Below are positions 22,274-30,956 of a stretch of 32,607 bases of DNA, piece by piece. The stretch is taken from the IMG/VR virus record IMGVR_UViG_3300008108_000219, positions 1 to 32,607 of that record; one strand, 5' to 3'. The notes below the pieces were generated by a model. That model was not told the origin of the DNA. It searched no databases and saw only the letters and a program-made list of their open reading frames with translations. This DNA comes from a virus. The position numbers were made by a program, and so were the translations under genes. The stretch's first letter is position 1; every line of letters begins with the position of its first letter.

Positions 22274-24922
22274 ATGAAGCAATACTGGGGAAATCATTTA
22301 GGCATTTGTATTAACAATGCTGATCCTGAAAAAAGAGGAAGAGTGCAGATATTTATTCCTCATATTATGCCTGCACTTTTTAATGAATGGAATGCAGAAG
22401 GAAAGGACATAACAATTAAATGTGTTGGAGATAATATACCAGACGGTCTTTCTTCTAGTATTGTAGAGCGTTTAATAAAAATATTGCCATGGGCAGAAGC
22501 TGCATCTCCAATAGTCGGTATGTCCGCTCCTGGTGCCGTAACGTCTGGATCTTCTGTCGGAGAAGCAATAGCTGCTCAAAGTGGAGGTGAAGGTGGAGCT
22601 GATAGTTTTGCTGGAGGCAACATGGGAGCAACGAGCGGAGAAGGTGGCGGAGCTGAGCAGGGAACAGTGTTAGATCAAACTCCAACAACTTCTGATTCGG
22701 TTCCTCCTCCCCCAACTACTACAGGAGGTCCTCTTAAATTTCCTGATGCTGCTAATGAAGGTCGCGGAAAACCCACTATGCCTGGAGGAGAGGGAGGTAA
22801 TTGGGCAGGAAGTGCTAATGCGTTAAGTGATCTACTACCCGATGGATATAATTATCTACCTTCTAGCACGAAAAGAGTTTATCCTCCACCTCCAGGCTCT
22901 GGTTATTCAGCTTCAGGGGAAGGTTCAGATCACAATTGGGCTAATACGTATGCTTATGGCATAGACTTAGCTGCTAGAACTTTTGGAAGTGGATTGACAA
23001 CAAGAGGTTCTGCATCATATAATAAGGCTACTCAATGCGCAATAGGTATATATAACAATATACGTAGTCACTTAGGACAACCCCCTTTGCCACTAAATAC
23101 TCCTTGGACACCTCAACTTGCTGCAGAAGCGGCACAAAAACGCGTATTACCAAACGGTTATAGAGTACAACTAATGTGGTGGACAAGAGACGGCGGCCAT
23201 AATAATCACATTCATTTTGGTGTAAAATATGTAGGTCCAACAAAAGAAAATATAGCAGAAAGTGCAAAACCTCCTCCATGTGCTCCTACAAGCTCACGAG
23301 ACGGCGGATTGAAAGCTAATGATAAAGTTGTTCCTGCAAATAATGCTGCAGGAGCTCCAAGTAGTCCAAAAGCCTTTGGGATGGGAGATGCACCTGCACC
23401 TGAAGGATCAACTCTTCAAAGTCTAGGAGGAGCTCCGTCTCCTCCTCAACAACCACAAGGTTCTCCGTTTGGTCCGCATAAAGGAAAAACAATAGCTTCA
23501 GCTACTGGAGTCAATGGTTCTGGTACAACTACTGTTAGTTATACTGATGGTACGAGTGCTACTTTTAATCAACCAAGACCAGTCAGAAATAATAACCCTG
23601 GAAATTTAGAGTTTGGTTCTTTTGCTAGATCCCACGGAGCAGTTGGTTCTGATGGTAGATATGCTGTATTTCCAACGGTTCAATCAGGCTATCGAGCAAA
23701 GATAGCATTGCTTAAATTACCAAAATATCAAGTTCTTTCAATTGCGGATGCATTTGAAAGATATGCTCCTAGAAGTGAAAATCCAAATTATCAAAGAGAT
23801 TTACAAGCATATACTGGGTTCGACATGAGTAGAAAAATGAGTTCTTTATCTGTTGACGAATTCGATACGTTAGTTGCTGGTGTTAGTAAAATTGAGGGAT
23901 TTAAAGGAGCTCAATTCTTACCGAAGGCTTCTCAAATGGGATTAGATCAGCCGTTAGATCCAGCAGCAATGGCTGCTGCAGAAGCTGCTGCTATGGCAAA
24001 TGGCTCTATGGGAGCTGCTGAAGCTGCAGCAATGGGATCTCCTGATACTAGTTTAATGAACAGAACTAGCGATCATGGTCCTCTTACGGTTAAAAACACA
24101 AATGACACTCCGAATGGTCTATTTGCATATCCAGCAGTTGGTGCAATGTTGTGGGTGTTTTTCAGAGAAGGAAATCCTCTATTTCCTGTATACTTTGCTG
24201 CAAGTTTTGGAGCAGATGAGTGGTCTGGAGCATATCGACAAGGATCTGCTGCTCCTGGAATTGCTTATAACGGTGAAGGACCGGGTGGAGGATTTTCACA
24301 TGGAACTGAATTTAAACCAACACCAGCTGGCGGTATATCTTCAACATATACGGTAAATCCTTTAGATCCATCTAAAGATCAAAAAACTATAATGATGTAT
24401 GCTGATGATGGGTCTAATATCATGTTGGCATCAGGGTACAATCAATATTTTTCGCAACACGATAGAGTGGACTATGTTGCTGAAGACAGGTTTAACACAA
24501 CAATGGGATATAAAGAACAATGGGTGCAAGGAGATAGCAACACTGTTATTATAGGAGATTGTTATATTAAAATAGGAGACGTATCACAAAGAGCAGTTGA
24601 TGCGATGGAACAAATTAAAAAATATACTGCAGAAATTCAAGAGCCTTTATTGCAATCTAATGCATCTGGTGGTGGAGGTGGTGGCTCTTCTGCTCCAGCG
24701 TCTGCTCCAACGTCTACTACTCCTGCAGATCCAACAAAAACAGCATTACCTCCAAAACTACAACAAGCGATAGATAATAGAAGTATACTAAACCGTTTGG
24801 CTCCCGAACCAACCAAACCTTGGGTTAAAAATCCTCAACCAGCAAGTGGTAATGGTGGGGTTTCTTATACGGAGACTCAAATTACAACTATAAAGAAAAC
24901 TGGATATCCTGTAGTATTTTAA
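22274..24922 (+). CDS. 5: Baseplate hub/spike with two wall-hydrolase domains, T4 gp5-like
   Basis: 882 residues. Residues 1-85 are the first part of the gp5/VgrG OB fold (HLGICINNADPEKRGRVQIF, then ILPWAEAASPIVG). Residues ~617-640 carry the strands expected to close the same fold (YPAVGAMLWVFFREGNPLFPVYF). Between them is an insert of over 500 residues. It contains a low-complexity Gly/Ser part, an M15-like peptidase (H220 and D-containing SDHNWANTYAYGIDL; GGHNNHIHFG near 308-317), a Pro-rich linker and a lysozyme-like domain (RNNNPGNLEF near 438, DGRYAVF, ERYAPRSENPNY). After the fold comes a gp5-like C-terminal part. The protein should pierce and digest peptidoglycan during injection. T4 gp5 has its single lysozyme after the OB fold. 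Confidence 0.85.
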   Translation: MKQYWGNHLGICINNADPEKRGRVQIFIPHIMPALFNEWNAEGKDITIKCVGDNIPDGLSSSIVERLIKILPWAEAASPIVGMSAPGAVTSGSSVGEAIAAQSGGEGGADSFAGGNMGATSGEGGGAEQGTVLDQTPTTSDSVPPPPTTTGGPLKFPDAANEGRGKPTMPGGEGGNWAGSANALSDLLPDGYNYLPSSTKRVYPPPPGSGYSASGEGSDHNWANTYAYGIDLAARTFGSGLTTRGSASYNKATQCAIGIYNNIRSHLGQPPLPLNTPWTPQLAAEAAQKRVLPNGYRVQLMWWTRDGGHNNHIHFGVKYVGPTKENIAESAKPPPCAPTSSRDGGLKANDKVVPANNAAGAPSSPKAFGMGDAPAPEGSTLQSLGGAPSPPQQPQGSPFGPHKGKTIASATGVNGSGTTTVSYTDGTSATFNQPRPVRNNNPGNLEFGSFARSHGAVGSDGRYAVFPTVQSGYRAKIALLKLPKYQVLSIADAFERYAPRSENPNYQRDLQAYTGFDMSRKMSSLSVDEFDTLVAGVSKIEGFKGAQFLPKASQMGLDQPLDPAAMAAAEAAAMANGSMGAAEAAAMGSPDTSLMNRTSDHGPLTVKNTNDTPNGLFAYPAVGAMLWVFFREGNPLFPVYFAASFGADEWSGAYRQGSAAPGIAYNGEGPGGGFSHGTEFKPTPAGGISSTYTVNPLDPSKDQKTIMMYADDGSNIMLASGYNQYFSQHDRVDYVAEDRFNTTMGYKEQWVQGDSNTVIIGDCYIKIGDVSQRAVDAMEQIKKYTAEIQEPLLQSNASGGGGGGSSAPASAPTSTTPADPTKTALPPKLQQAIDNRSILNRLAPEPTKPWVKNPQPASGNGGVSYTETQITTIKKTGYPVVF

Positions 24923-24932
24923 TCTAGCTAAA

Positions 24933-24940
24933 TTTAAATA
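24933..24940 (+). promoter_or_regulatory. Degenerate late promoter-like box (TTTAAATA)
   Basis: One mismatch from TATAAATA, nine bases before the ATG at 24950. Low confidence. Confidence 0.3.
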
Positions 24941-24949
24941 AAGTAAAAT

Positions 24950-26392
24950 ATGCCTCAACGTCAAATTACTTGCCCTTTTTGTACTGGTTCTGTTTTAACT
25001 AAAGAAGCCGGCAAGGCCACATCAACACAACCTTTAATGAAAGCGAGATTTTCAGTGAAAATTCCGCTAATGAGTGTTGCTTCTCTGATATTTAATGATC
25101 CAGAAAAGTCAAAAAAAAGCCTTGAAACTTCTCCGTGTAAAGCTTGTGGAGGAAAAGGCACTATTCCTGACCCTCATGATGATACTTCTAAATATGAACA
25201 ATCAGCTCAAAAAGCTCAACAAAACGCCAGTAAAATTTTAAAGGAAGAAAACAAACTTGGTCAGCCAGGTGGATCTCGATATACTATTATCAGAGGAAGT
25301 GATTTATTAGAAGTTGGACTAGGATTTAATGATAAACCTTCGTATAGAGTAGATAAAGGAACTTCCGTTGCAAACGATGGTATAGGTAATCATAAGGTCC
25401 CTTCAATGCCTGCAGGAGCAAAAAGAAATACAGTAGTCGGCATTCAATCACCTTGGCCTGAAGATTCTGGTAACTACATGATAAAATGTGCCAATAATTT
25501 TCAAGTTTTAGTTGGAGCAGGAGGCATAAAGATGACTACAGGAGGACCAGTAGTCATAAGCGGAGGTATTACTCAAATTATTGGTCCTGAAGTTACTATA
25601 GGTTCTAGTACAGGAGGTGTAACAGTTGAAGGAGAGACGGTTATGTTGAAAGGAAAAAGTATTGAAGCAGCTCCGTCAGAAGGTCATTTTTTCGTAAAAG
25701 GTTCAATGAGCAATACTGGCAACGTTTCAGTTGGTGGACATATGCATGCTGAAAGTACATCATTTGTTAATGCAATATGTGCTGGACGTAATGATTCTAC
25801 TGTATGCAAACCGGCTGCTCCATCTGATAGTCACACCGGACCTGCTGTTTGGGGTGGCGTAGCTGTTAAAGGACTCACAGCCGCGTTAAAGGATTTAGTA
25901 GCTTACTCTACAACTCCGTTTTCTGAACCTGACGGCAAAGGTAATTTATTAACATCACCAAGAGGACAAGCTGGACTTCAAGATAAAATGAAGGCGATTG
26001 CATATCAAGCTCGTCCTTGGGAGCAAAAAGAAACGGGATATATTTTACCTGGAACACAAATTAAATTAGTCGGAACTTGTCCTTGTAATTATGGAGGAAC
26101 TGCTGCAGGATCGTTTAATACTATTGCAACAAACTTCATCAAGCTTAACAATTTTCCTCATAATCATGGAATGTTTGACGGAGTGCATTCACATGATATT
26201 AGAGTTCCTGATATGGATTTCAGCTCAGACAATGCTGAAGAATTAAGAGGAAAAGTTTTGCCAGGATTAGATCAAAATAGCCCAAAACACATCGATGGAG
26301 CCGCAAAGACAAAGCAAGACTTAACAACTGTAGTGGCAGCAAAAGCTTCGGGATTTATAGTAAGTAAAATTATCGGAAAAGCTATTGCTTAA
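24950..26392 (+). CDS. Baseplate spike-like beta-helix protein with zinc-ribbon start and His tip
   Basis: 480 residues. Two Cys pairs near the N-terminus, CPFC (8-11) and CKACGGKG (63-70), form a DnaJ-like zinc site. Residues ~105-270 are beta-helix-like repeats with VVISGGITQIIGPEVTIG and similar. The C-terminal half includes HMHAES and, near residues 401-415, FPHNHGMFDGVHSHD. His-x-His motifs of this kind coordinate iron or zinc at the tip of P2- and phi92-type spikes. In T4-like marine phages such a protein commonly follows the gp5-like hub. It is probably part of the central spike or a baseplate element and is not likely an enzyme. Confidence 0.65.
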   Translation: MPQRQITCPFCTGSVLTKEAGKATSTQPLMKARFSVKIPLMSVASLIFNDPEKSKKSLETSPCKACGGKGTIPDPHDDTSKYEQSAQKAQQNASKILKEENKLGQPGGSRYTIIRGSDLLEVGLGFNDKPSYRVDKGTSVANDGIGNHKVPSMPAGAKRNTVVGIQSPWPEDSGNYMIKCANNFQVLVGAGGIKMTTGGPVVISGGITQIIGPEVTIGSSTGGVTVEGETVMLKGKSIEAAPSEGHFFVKGSMSNTGNVSVGGHMHAESTSFVNAICAGRNDSTVCKPAAPSDSHTGPAVWGGVAVKGLTAALKDLVAYSTTPFSEPDGKGNLLTSPRGQAGLQDKMKAIAYQARPWEQKETGYILPGTQIKLVGTCPCNYGGTAAGSFNTIATNFIKLNNFPHNHGMFDGVHSHDIRVPDMDFSSDNAEELRGKVLPGLDQNSPKHIDGAAKTKQDLTTVVAAKASGFIVSKIIGKAIA

Positions 26393-27147
26393 GAGTTTAT
26401 TTTAACGTAATGTGATATTAATCGACATGCTACACCGAAAGGGTTCGCATCAATTAATTCAAGAGGCATGTTTCTAACAAGCTCAGCAAAACGAATAAAC
26501 TCTACTGCTCTTGGTTTGTCAATTACAAACTCGTCTCCGGATAACACAGCAAATACGTTGCCTAAATGATCTTCTCTCTCGGGATTTTTTTCGAATTCTT
26601 GAATATGGAAATCTCCAATTTGATCAAACTTTTCTCCAATAGCTGTTATCATGGGAATATAAGTAGAAGGGCAAAAGTCTTCTGCTATTTCTAAATCTTG
26701 AATTCTTAAAGGAACGTACGTGCTTGGATCTACACATTCAGATATAAACCGATCCCATGGATGATTCGGTATTTTTTCTAATTCTTCTTCTATGATCTCA
26801 TTTAATTCTTCTGCTTGTTGAACTAAATCCTCTATACCTCGAGTAGTTCTTCTTATATCTTCGTCAACTAATTCTCCTAATGAGTATGGAGAAGAAAAAG
26901 GCTCAGTAAGATCAATCGAAGATAACGGAGGAAAGACAACATCGCTATTTAAATTTACTGAAGAATTACCGTTTTCAAGAAACGAAAAATCCGTAATTGC
27001 TACGTTAGGATTTTCGATTGGAACTACAACTTCTTCGTAAGAAATGTCGGTTAGTTTTTCTGATAAATTAGTGTTTTCTATCGCAATTGTATCTCCGCCA
27101 ATAGCAAAGCCATCACTAGATAACGGTTCACTTACAATTAAACTCAT
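26389..27147 (-). CDS. Unknown 252-residue protein
   Basis: The N-terminal half is acidic and beta/loop-like with many Ser, Asn and Glu. A helix follows (RTTRGIEDLVQQAEELNEIIEEELEK, ~105-130), then a mixed C-terminal part with two Pro-Ser-Thr-Tyr repeats (VDPSTYVPL and FCPSTYIPM) and FAELVRNMPLELIDANPFG. No family recognised. Convergent with the spike gene and overlapping it by four bases. Lies 30 bases from the next minus-strand gene. A structural or assembly role is possible from location. Confidence 0.55.
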   Translation of the reverse strand: MSLIVSEPLSSDGFAIGGDTIAIENTNLSEKLTDISYEEVVVPIENPNVAITDFSFLENGNSSVNLNSDVVFPPLSSIDLTEPFSSPYSLGELVDEDIRRTTRGIEDLVQQAEELNEIIEEELEKIPNHPWDRFISECVDPSTYVPLRIQDLEIAEDFCPSTYIPMITAIGEKFDQIGDFHIQEFEKNPEREDHLGNVFAVLSGDEFVIDKPRAVEFIRFAELVRNMPLELIDANPFGVACRLISHYVKINS

Positions 27148-27177
27148 GTCTAAAATTAAGGAATTAATATTGAAAAA

Positions 27178-27666
27178 TCAAATAAAAAATTCACCTAAAA
27201 AACTTTCCCATTGCTCGTGGTGCTTTGCTAAGTCTTCCTGTCCGTGTATATTAAAAATTGATTTTGAAACCTGTCGATAATAGTCAGGAGAAGGAGCTCC
27301 ATGCATTTGCCATCTTTTTTTAAGAGCAGGTAAATGAAATGATAAAGCAATTAAAGTTTTAGTTGCAAATTTTAATCCTCTATCTTCCGACATTTGAGGC
27401 AATATGTTTACGGTATTAGTAAAATGATGAAATACTGAAACTGCAACTCTGAAACATTCATCTTCAGACTCTGCAAATTTAGCCATTAAACACACAATGT
27501 ATATAATATCTATTGGTTTAGAAACTAAAATTTTGTGTTTTTCTAAAAATACTTTGTTACCAATTGCTTCTAAAATACGTTCTCTTAATTGTTCGTCCTG
27601 TAAAAATAGAGTTTTAAGAGAGACAGCTTCCTTTGGGGTATAAAGCTCCTCAATTAAATTAACCAT
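27178..27666 (-). CDS. Unknown 162-residue protein next to PhoH
   Basis: Mostly helical, with IDIIYIVCLMAKFAESEDECFRVAV around residues 52-77 and a His/Trp-rich C-terminal half (RWQMHGAPSPDYYRQ, LAKHHEQWESFLGEFF). No recognised domain. It starts five bases downstream of the phoH-like gene, so it is likely in the same operon. An AGTAAATA box overlaps the space just before its ATG. Confidence 0.6.
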   Translation of the reverse strand: MVNLIEELYTPKEAVSLKTLFLQDEQLRERILEAIGNKVFLEKHKILVSKPIDIIYIVCLMAKFAESEDECFRVAVSVFHHFTNTVNILPQMSEDRGLKFATKTLIALSFHLPALKKRWQMHGAPSPDYYRQVSKSIFNIHGQEDLAKHHEQWESFLGEFFI

Positions 27667-27671
27667 GTTAT

Positions 27672-28451
27672 TTACTTAGTTTTAGATGCCTGATATTTTT
27701 CGATTTGATCAATAATAAATTTTAATATTTCAGATCTCATTATATCCTCTTTACCAAACTCAACACAATATATTCCTTGTTGTTGAGATTCTTCGGTATT
27801 AAAGACATCAAACATTGTTTTAAACCCAGAATGTTCTTTGTGCTTAAGATCAGTCTGCATTGGATCTCCAAGAATAAAATATTTTGTAAATTTGCCAATA
27901 CGAGTTAAAGATGTTAATATTTCCTGAAAATTTGCATTTTGAGCTTCGTCAACAATTACAGCTTTTGCATTGTAAGAAGTTCCTCTCAAATAATTTACTG
28001 GCATTCCTTTGACTCGCTCATCAGCAATTAACCGCTTAATATCTCCTGCACATAAAAGTTCTTCTAATTTATCATTTAGAACTGCTGTGAAAAACTGTAG
28101 CTTTTCGTTAGCATCTCCTGGAAGAGTTCCCATTGAATTTGAAGCACTTTCTACTATGGTTCTAACATAAATTATGTCGCTGACTTTGCGAGCATTTAAT
28201 AGTAATAGTGAGCAGTAAACAGCTAGAATCGACTTACTCGTTCCTGCTGGTCCGCTTAAAAATACTACTTTAGTATCTTTATGTGTTGCTAGTTCTATAA
28301 ATGCTTTTTGTTTTTCAGACCAGTCAAGCCCTTTGATGTTTAAATTAAAATCAATCTTTTCCCTTTGGAAAACCTTAGGCGAATTGTCTACTGGTGCTTC
28401 TTTCGCTGTTTGATTCATGTTTTTTTGAATCTTCTTTGGTTTTATTTTCAT
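27672..28451 (-). CDS. phoH: PhoH-like P-loop ATPase
   Basis: 259 residues. Walker A GPAGTSKS at 67-74, Walker B AVIVDEAQN at 164-172 and a sensor-like FILGDPMQTD at 192-201 give a full PhoH-type ATPase; the conserved VRTIVE and NYLRG stretches are present. The start at 28451 is preferred, and an internal Met at residue 12 is an alternative. PhoH-like genes are very common in marine phages, and the role is not settled (phosphate stress, RNA or nucleotide handling). The 87-base divergent region to the next gene holds a small inverted repeat. Confidence 0.9.
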   Translation of the reverse strand: MKIKPKKIQKNMNQTAKEAPVDNSPKVFQREKIDFNLNIKGLDWSEKQKAFIELATHKDTKVVFLSGPAGTSKSILAVYCSLLLLNARKVSDIIYVRTIVESASNSMGTLPGDANEKLQFFTAVLNDKLEELLCAGDIKRLIADERVKGMPVNYLRGTSYNAKAVIVDEAQNANFQEILTSLTRIGKFTKYFILGDPMQTDLKHKEHSGFKTMFDVFNTEESQQQGIYCVEFGKEDIMRSEILKFIIDQIEKYQASKTK

Positions 28452-28466
28452 TATAAAAATGTATGT

Positions 28467-28482
28467 TGCACTGAATCGTGCA
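28467..28482. promoter_or_regulatory. Small inverted repeat between phoH and the divergent gene
   Basis: TGCAC-TGAATC-GTGCA is a five-pair inverted repeat in the divergent region, 15 bases before the phoH start. It could be an operator or just chance in a small space. Confidence 0.25.
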
Positions 28483-28522
28483 TTATTACTTATGCAAAAT
28501 AGTTATTATTATATTAAAGCTA

Positions 28523-28530
28523 GATAAATA
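28523..28530 (+). promoter_or_regulatory. Late promoter (GATAAATA)
   Basis: NATAAATA, eight bases before the ATG at 28539. Confidence 0.65.
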
Positions 28531-28538
28531 ACAATATC

Positions 28539-28805
28539 ATGAGATCACCATTTAACCTCACAGGACCCGAATTAGAGCGAGAAGCGAGAGTAACGTTTTC
28601 GTATAAATCTCCAGAATTGCATCAAAATATTGAAATATCGATTGATGGTGATGATACATCAGTAGAAACGTTGCTGGATACATTTCAGCGTTTCTTAAAT
28701 GCTTTGGGAGTATCGACACCAGATAATGTAATGTTAAGCTTTGTCGAATTTAATGATGATGACGATGATGATGAAAAAGACAGCAAAGAAGATTCGGAAG
28801 AATAA
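28539..28805 (+). CDS. Small unknown protein with acidic tail
   Basis: 88 residues. The body (PFNLTGPELEREARVTFSYK, then ETLLDTFQRFLNALGV) is a short alpha/beta unit, and the last ~17 residues are almost all Asp, Glu, Lys and Ser, with six consecutive Asp. No recognised family. Its late promoter and position before a likely structural gene suggest a virion or assembly role. The acidic tail could bind a basic partner or act as a disordered spacer. Confidence 0.6.
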   Translation: MRSPFNLTGPELEREARVTFSYKSPELHQNIEISIDGDDTSVETLLDTFQRFLNALGVSTPDNVMLSFVEFNDDDDDDEKDSKEDSEE

Positions 28806-28806
28806 C

Positions 28807-28814
28807 TATAAATA
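28807..28814 (+). promoter_or_regulatory. T4-type late promoter (TATAAATA)
   Basis: Exact TATAAATA only five bases before the ATG at 28820. Confidence 0.65.
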
Positions 28815-28819
28815 ATTTT

Positions 28820-29749
28820 ATGACTACTAAATTTGATTCATTTTTAAGCGAAATGTTGTCTGAAATGGCAGCAACTACAAATTACGATCCTACTTCAATG
28901 GGGGATAAGGTTTCTCAAAAAGTTGCTGGCTTGCCTGGAGTATCGCAACATTGGAAGTATCTTCAGCAATTAACTCCAGAGGTAAGAAAAGATATTGTAA
29001 CTAAAATCATCCAAAATATTTTTACTGATAATGAAGATAATACATATTCTTTGAGCATCGATAACGTCGAAGACTTAAAACAAGCAATTGTTTCTGCAAT
29101 CAAGCGTGTTGCAGAAACTAATCCTGATTTTAAAGCTACAAGTAATACTATTATTAAATTTTTAGCAGACCGTTTAGCTAATAAAGATTTGCTCGGTAAC
29201 GTAAAATATACTACTGCTAGAGGAGAAGATATTGTGTTGGATAAAGACGTAACACAACAGGATGTTAAAAACGCGTTAAAAAAAGCTCTTAATCCAAAAG
29301 CTGACATAGATTCAGAAGAAGGTCCCTCAACAGACGAATCTCCAATAGCACATGAAGTAGATGAAAAACCTATTGCAAAAAAAGACAGCGTTTATAATCC
29401 TTCTAGAGATTATTATCTCAAAACGTATGAGGAAATTCCGTCTGGAAAATTAAAAGGAGATATTCAAGTAGCTTATGATAGATTATCAGGAATGTCTGGA
29501 GAGGTGCATTCCGGAAACGATTTTACAAAAGTATTAAGAAATAGTAATTTATCTCCATCTTTCATGAAACAATTATTTGACTTAGATATAATTGAGCTAG
29601 CAGATGCTGATATAGAAGATGTTGGAGATACTAAAGGATTTGATGAGACTGAAAGAGAATATATGGATAGACTTACTAGAGCTGCAAGAGAAGATCATGA
29701 ACGTTCTTCTCCATCTAGTAGATTTGGCGGAGAAGAGGTTTTTGGTTAA
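28820..29749 (+). CDS. Unknown 309-residue protein
   Basis: Helical and charged. The N-terminal part has TTKFDSFLSEMLSEMA and a stretch with VSQHWKYLQQLTPEVRKDI. The middle is acidic and perhaps unstructured (residues ~155-190). The C-terminal part includes SPSFMKQLFDLDIIELADAD and ends with a Ser/Gly segment. No family recognised. It is transcribed with its own late promoter and sits directly before gp15, so it is probably a structural or assembly protein. Composition resembles scaffolding proteins, but that is a weak argument. Confidence 0.55.
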   Translation: MTTKFDSFLSEMLSEMAATTNYDPTSMGDKVSQKVAGLPGVSQHWKYLQQLTPEVRKDIVTKIIQNIFTDNEDNTYSLSIDNVEDLKQAIVSAIKRVAETNPDFKATSNTIIKFLADRLANKDLLGNVKYTTARGEDIVLDKDVTQQDVKNALKKALNPKADIDSEEGPSTDESPIAHEVDEKPIAKKDSVYNPSRDYYLKTYEEIPSGKLKGDIQVAYDRLSGMSGEVHSGNDFTKVLRNSNLSPSFMKQLFDLDIIELADADIEDVGDTKGFDETEREYMDRLTRAAREDHERSSPSSRFGGEEVFG

Positions 29750-29783
29750 TCTTAAATTTTAATCATATATTGTTGCTCTCGTA

Positions 29784-29791
29784 GATAAATA
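29784..29791 (+). promoter_or_regulatory. Late promoter (GATAAATA) of gp15-like gene
   Basis: NATAAATA, 14 bases before the ATG at 29806. Confidence 0.6.
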
Positions 29792-29805
29792 CTTCTTAAT
29801 CGTCT

Positions 29806-30954
29806 ATGATTAGATATACATACGATTTTGAAGTTCAAACTATGATTACTATGTTCATCAATGCGATGAGCGATATAGTAATAAAGCGTTTTAATGTCAA
29901 TAGACAAGCAAGAGATCAAATCAAAACAAGAATCGTTTATGCTCCAAAACAAAGAGTATTAAATGACTTGTTAAACAGAGATCAAAATCTTATTCTGCCA
30001 GTAATTGCTTGTACGATAGGAGGAATGAATAGAGATCCTTCTAGAGTATACAATAAAATTTTAGGAACATTTCACGATATTAAGGATAAAACAATTAACG
30101 AGAAGACTCCTTTGCCTATCGATTTAACAATTAATGTTTCAATAATGACGAGATATCAAGCTGATATGGATCAGATATTAACTCATATCATGCCTTATAT
30201 TAATCCTTATTTTGTTGTTTCTTGGAGAACGCCTCTTAGACCAGATTTCGAAATTCGCTCGAAAGTAGAATGGAATGGCAATACTAGTATTACATATCCT
30301 GTGGATTTGAATGCTACACAAGTAGCTAGAGTTGTTGCTGATTTATCGTTTGTGTTTAAAGGATGGATTTTTCAGTCTTATTCAACAGAAGATGTAGGAA
30401 CAATTTATACTATTCATACTAATTACAACGAAAGCATTCCAGGAGTTCCTGTCGAATTTTTGTTACCTGATGATATTAGATCCTCTACTGAAGAAAAAGA
30501 CTACAGATTTATTAATGGAGCTGAACCACAACCGACAATGATAGAGCCATATTTAGCAAGAGTTGGTCGTTCACAAAAATTCCGAACAATTGGCACTGGG
30601 TTTACTGCTCTCAGTAATGTGTATTTATCTGGAGCTCCTTTTGCTGATAAAGCAACTACTTGGAATCCTTTGTCTGGATTTCCGAGTCTTTCTGCTGAAA
30701 ATCCACCATTTACAGGAATAAAGTTATTAAGCTCTGATTGGTGGTATGATCGAGACCATTCCGTTACTTTTGTAATGCCTTCTGCCTCTTCTCCGGGATT
30801 TGTAGATGTTATTATAGAGGGTCCAGCTGGATATGGAACGTTGACACAACATGTTCGCAGAAGCACATTAAATCCTTTTAAAGAAGGCTCTGCGCTTTAT
30901 GATAATTATATACCTTATCAACCTCCCTATTTGTCTGGGATTGAAGTTGTTTAA
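29806..30954 (+). CDS. 15: Proximal tail sheath stabiliser, T4 gp15-like, with C-terminal extension
   Basis: 382 residues. Residues ~1-240 follow T4 gp15 (272 residues): aromatic start (YTYDFEVQTMITMFINAMSD), IVIKRF, RIVYAPKQRV, the PIDLTINVSIMTRYQADMDQ segment near 105-125, ILTHIMPYINPYF and FKGWIFQSYS. gp15 caps the tail and joins it to the neck. Residues ~250-370 are extra and beta-rich (GRSQKFRTIGTGFTALSNVY and VTFVMPSASSPGFVDVIIEG). They resemble an IPT/TIG-like Ig fold of the type phages use as surface decoration. The next gene starts two bases downstream. Confidence 0.85.
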   Translation: MIRYTYDFEVQTMITMFINAMSDIVIKRFNVNRQARDQIKTRIVYAPKQRVLNDLLNRDQNLILPVIACTIGGMNRDPSRVYNKILGTFHDIKDKTINEKTPLPIDLTINVSIMTRYQADMDQILTHIMPYINPYFVVSWRTPLRPDFEIRSKVEWNGNTSITYPVDLNATQVARVVADLSFVFKGWIFQSYSTEDVGTIYTIHTNYNESIPGVPVEFLLPDDIRSSTEEKDYRFINGAEPQPTMIEPYLARVGRSQKFRTIGTGFTALSNVYLSGAPFADKATTWNPLSGFPSLSAENPPFTGIKLLSSDWWYDRDHSVTFVMPSASSPGFVDVIIEGPAGYGTLTQHVRRSTLNPFKEGSALYDNYIPYQPPYLSGIEVV

Positions 30955-30956
30955 CT

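Noticed and set aside
26950-27280. Plus-strand frames around 27044-27280
   Set aside because: Shadows of the two unknown minus-strand genes with Cys/Ser-rich unnatural composition.
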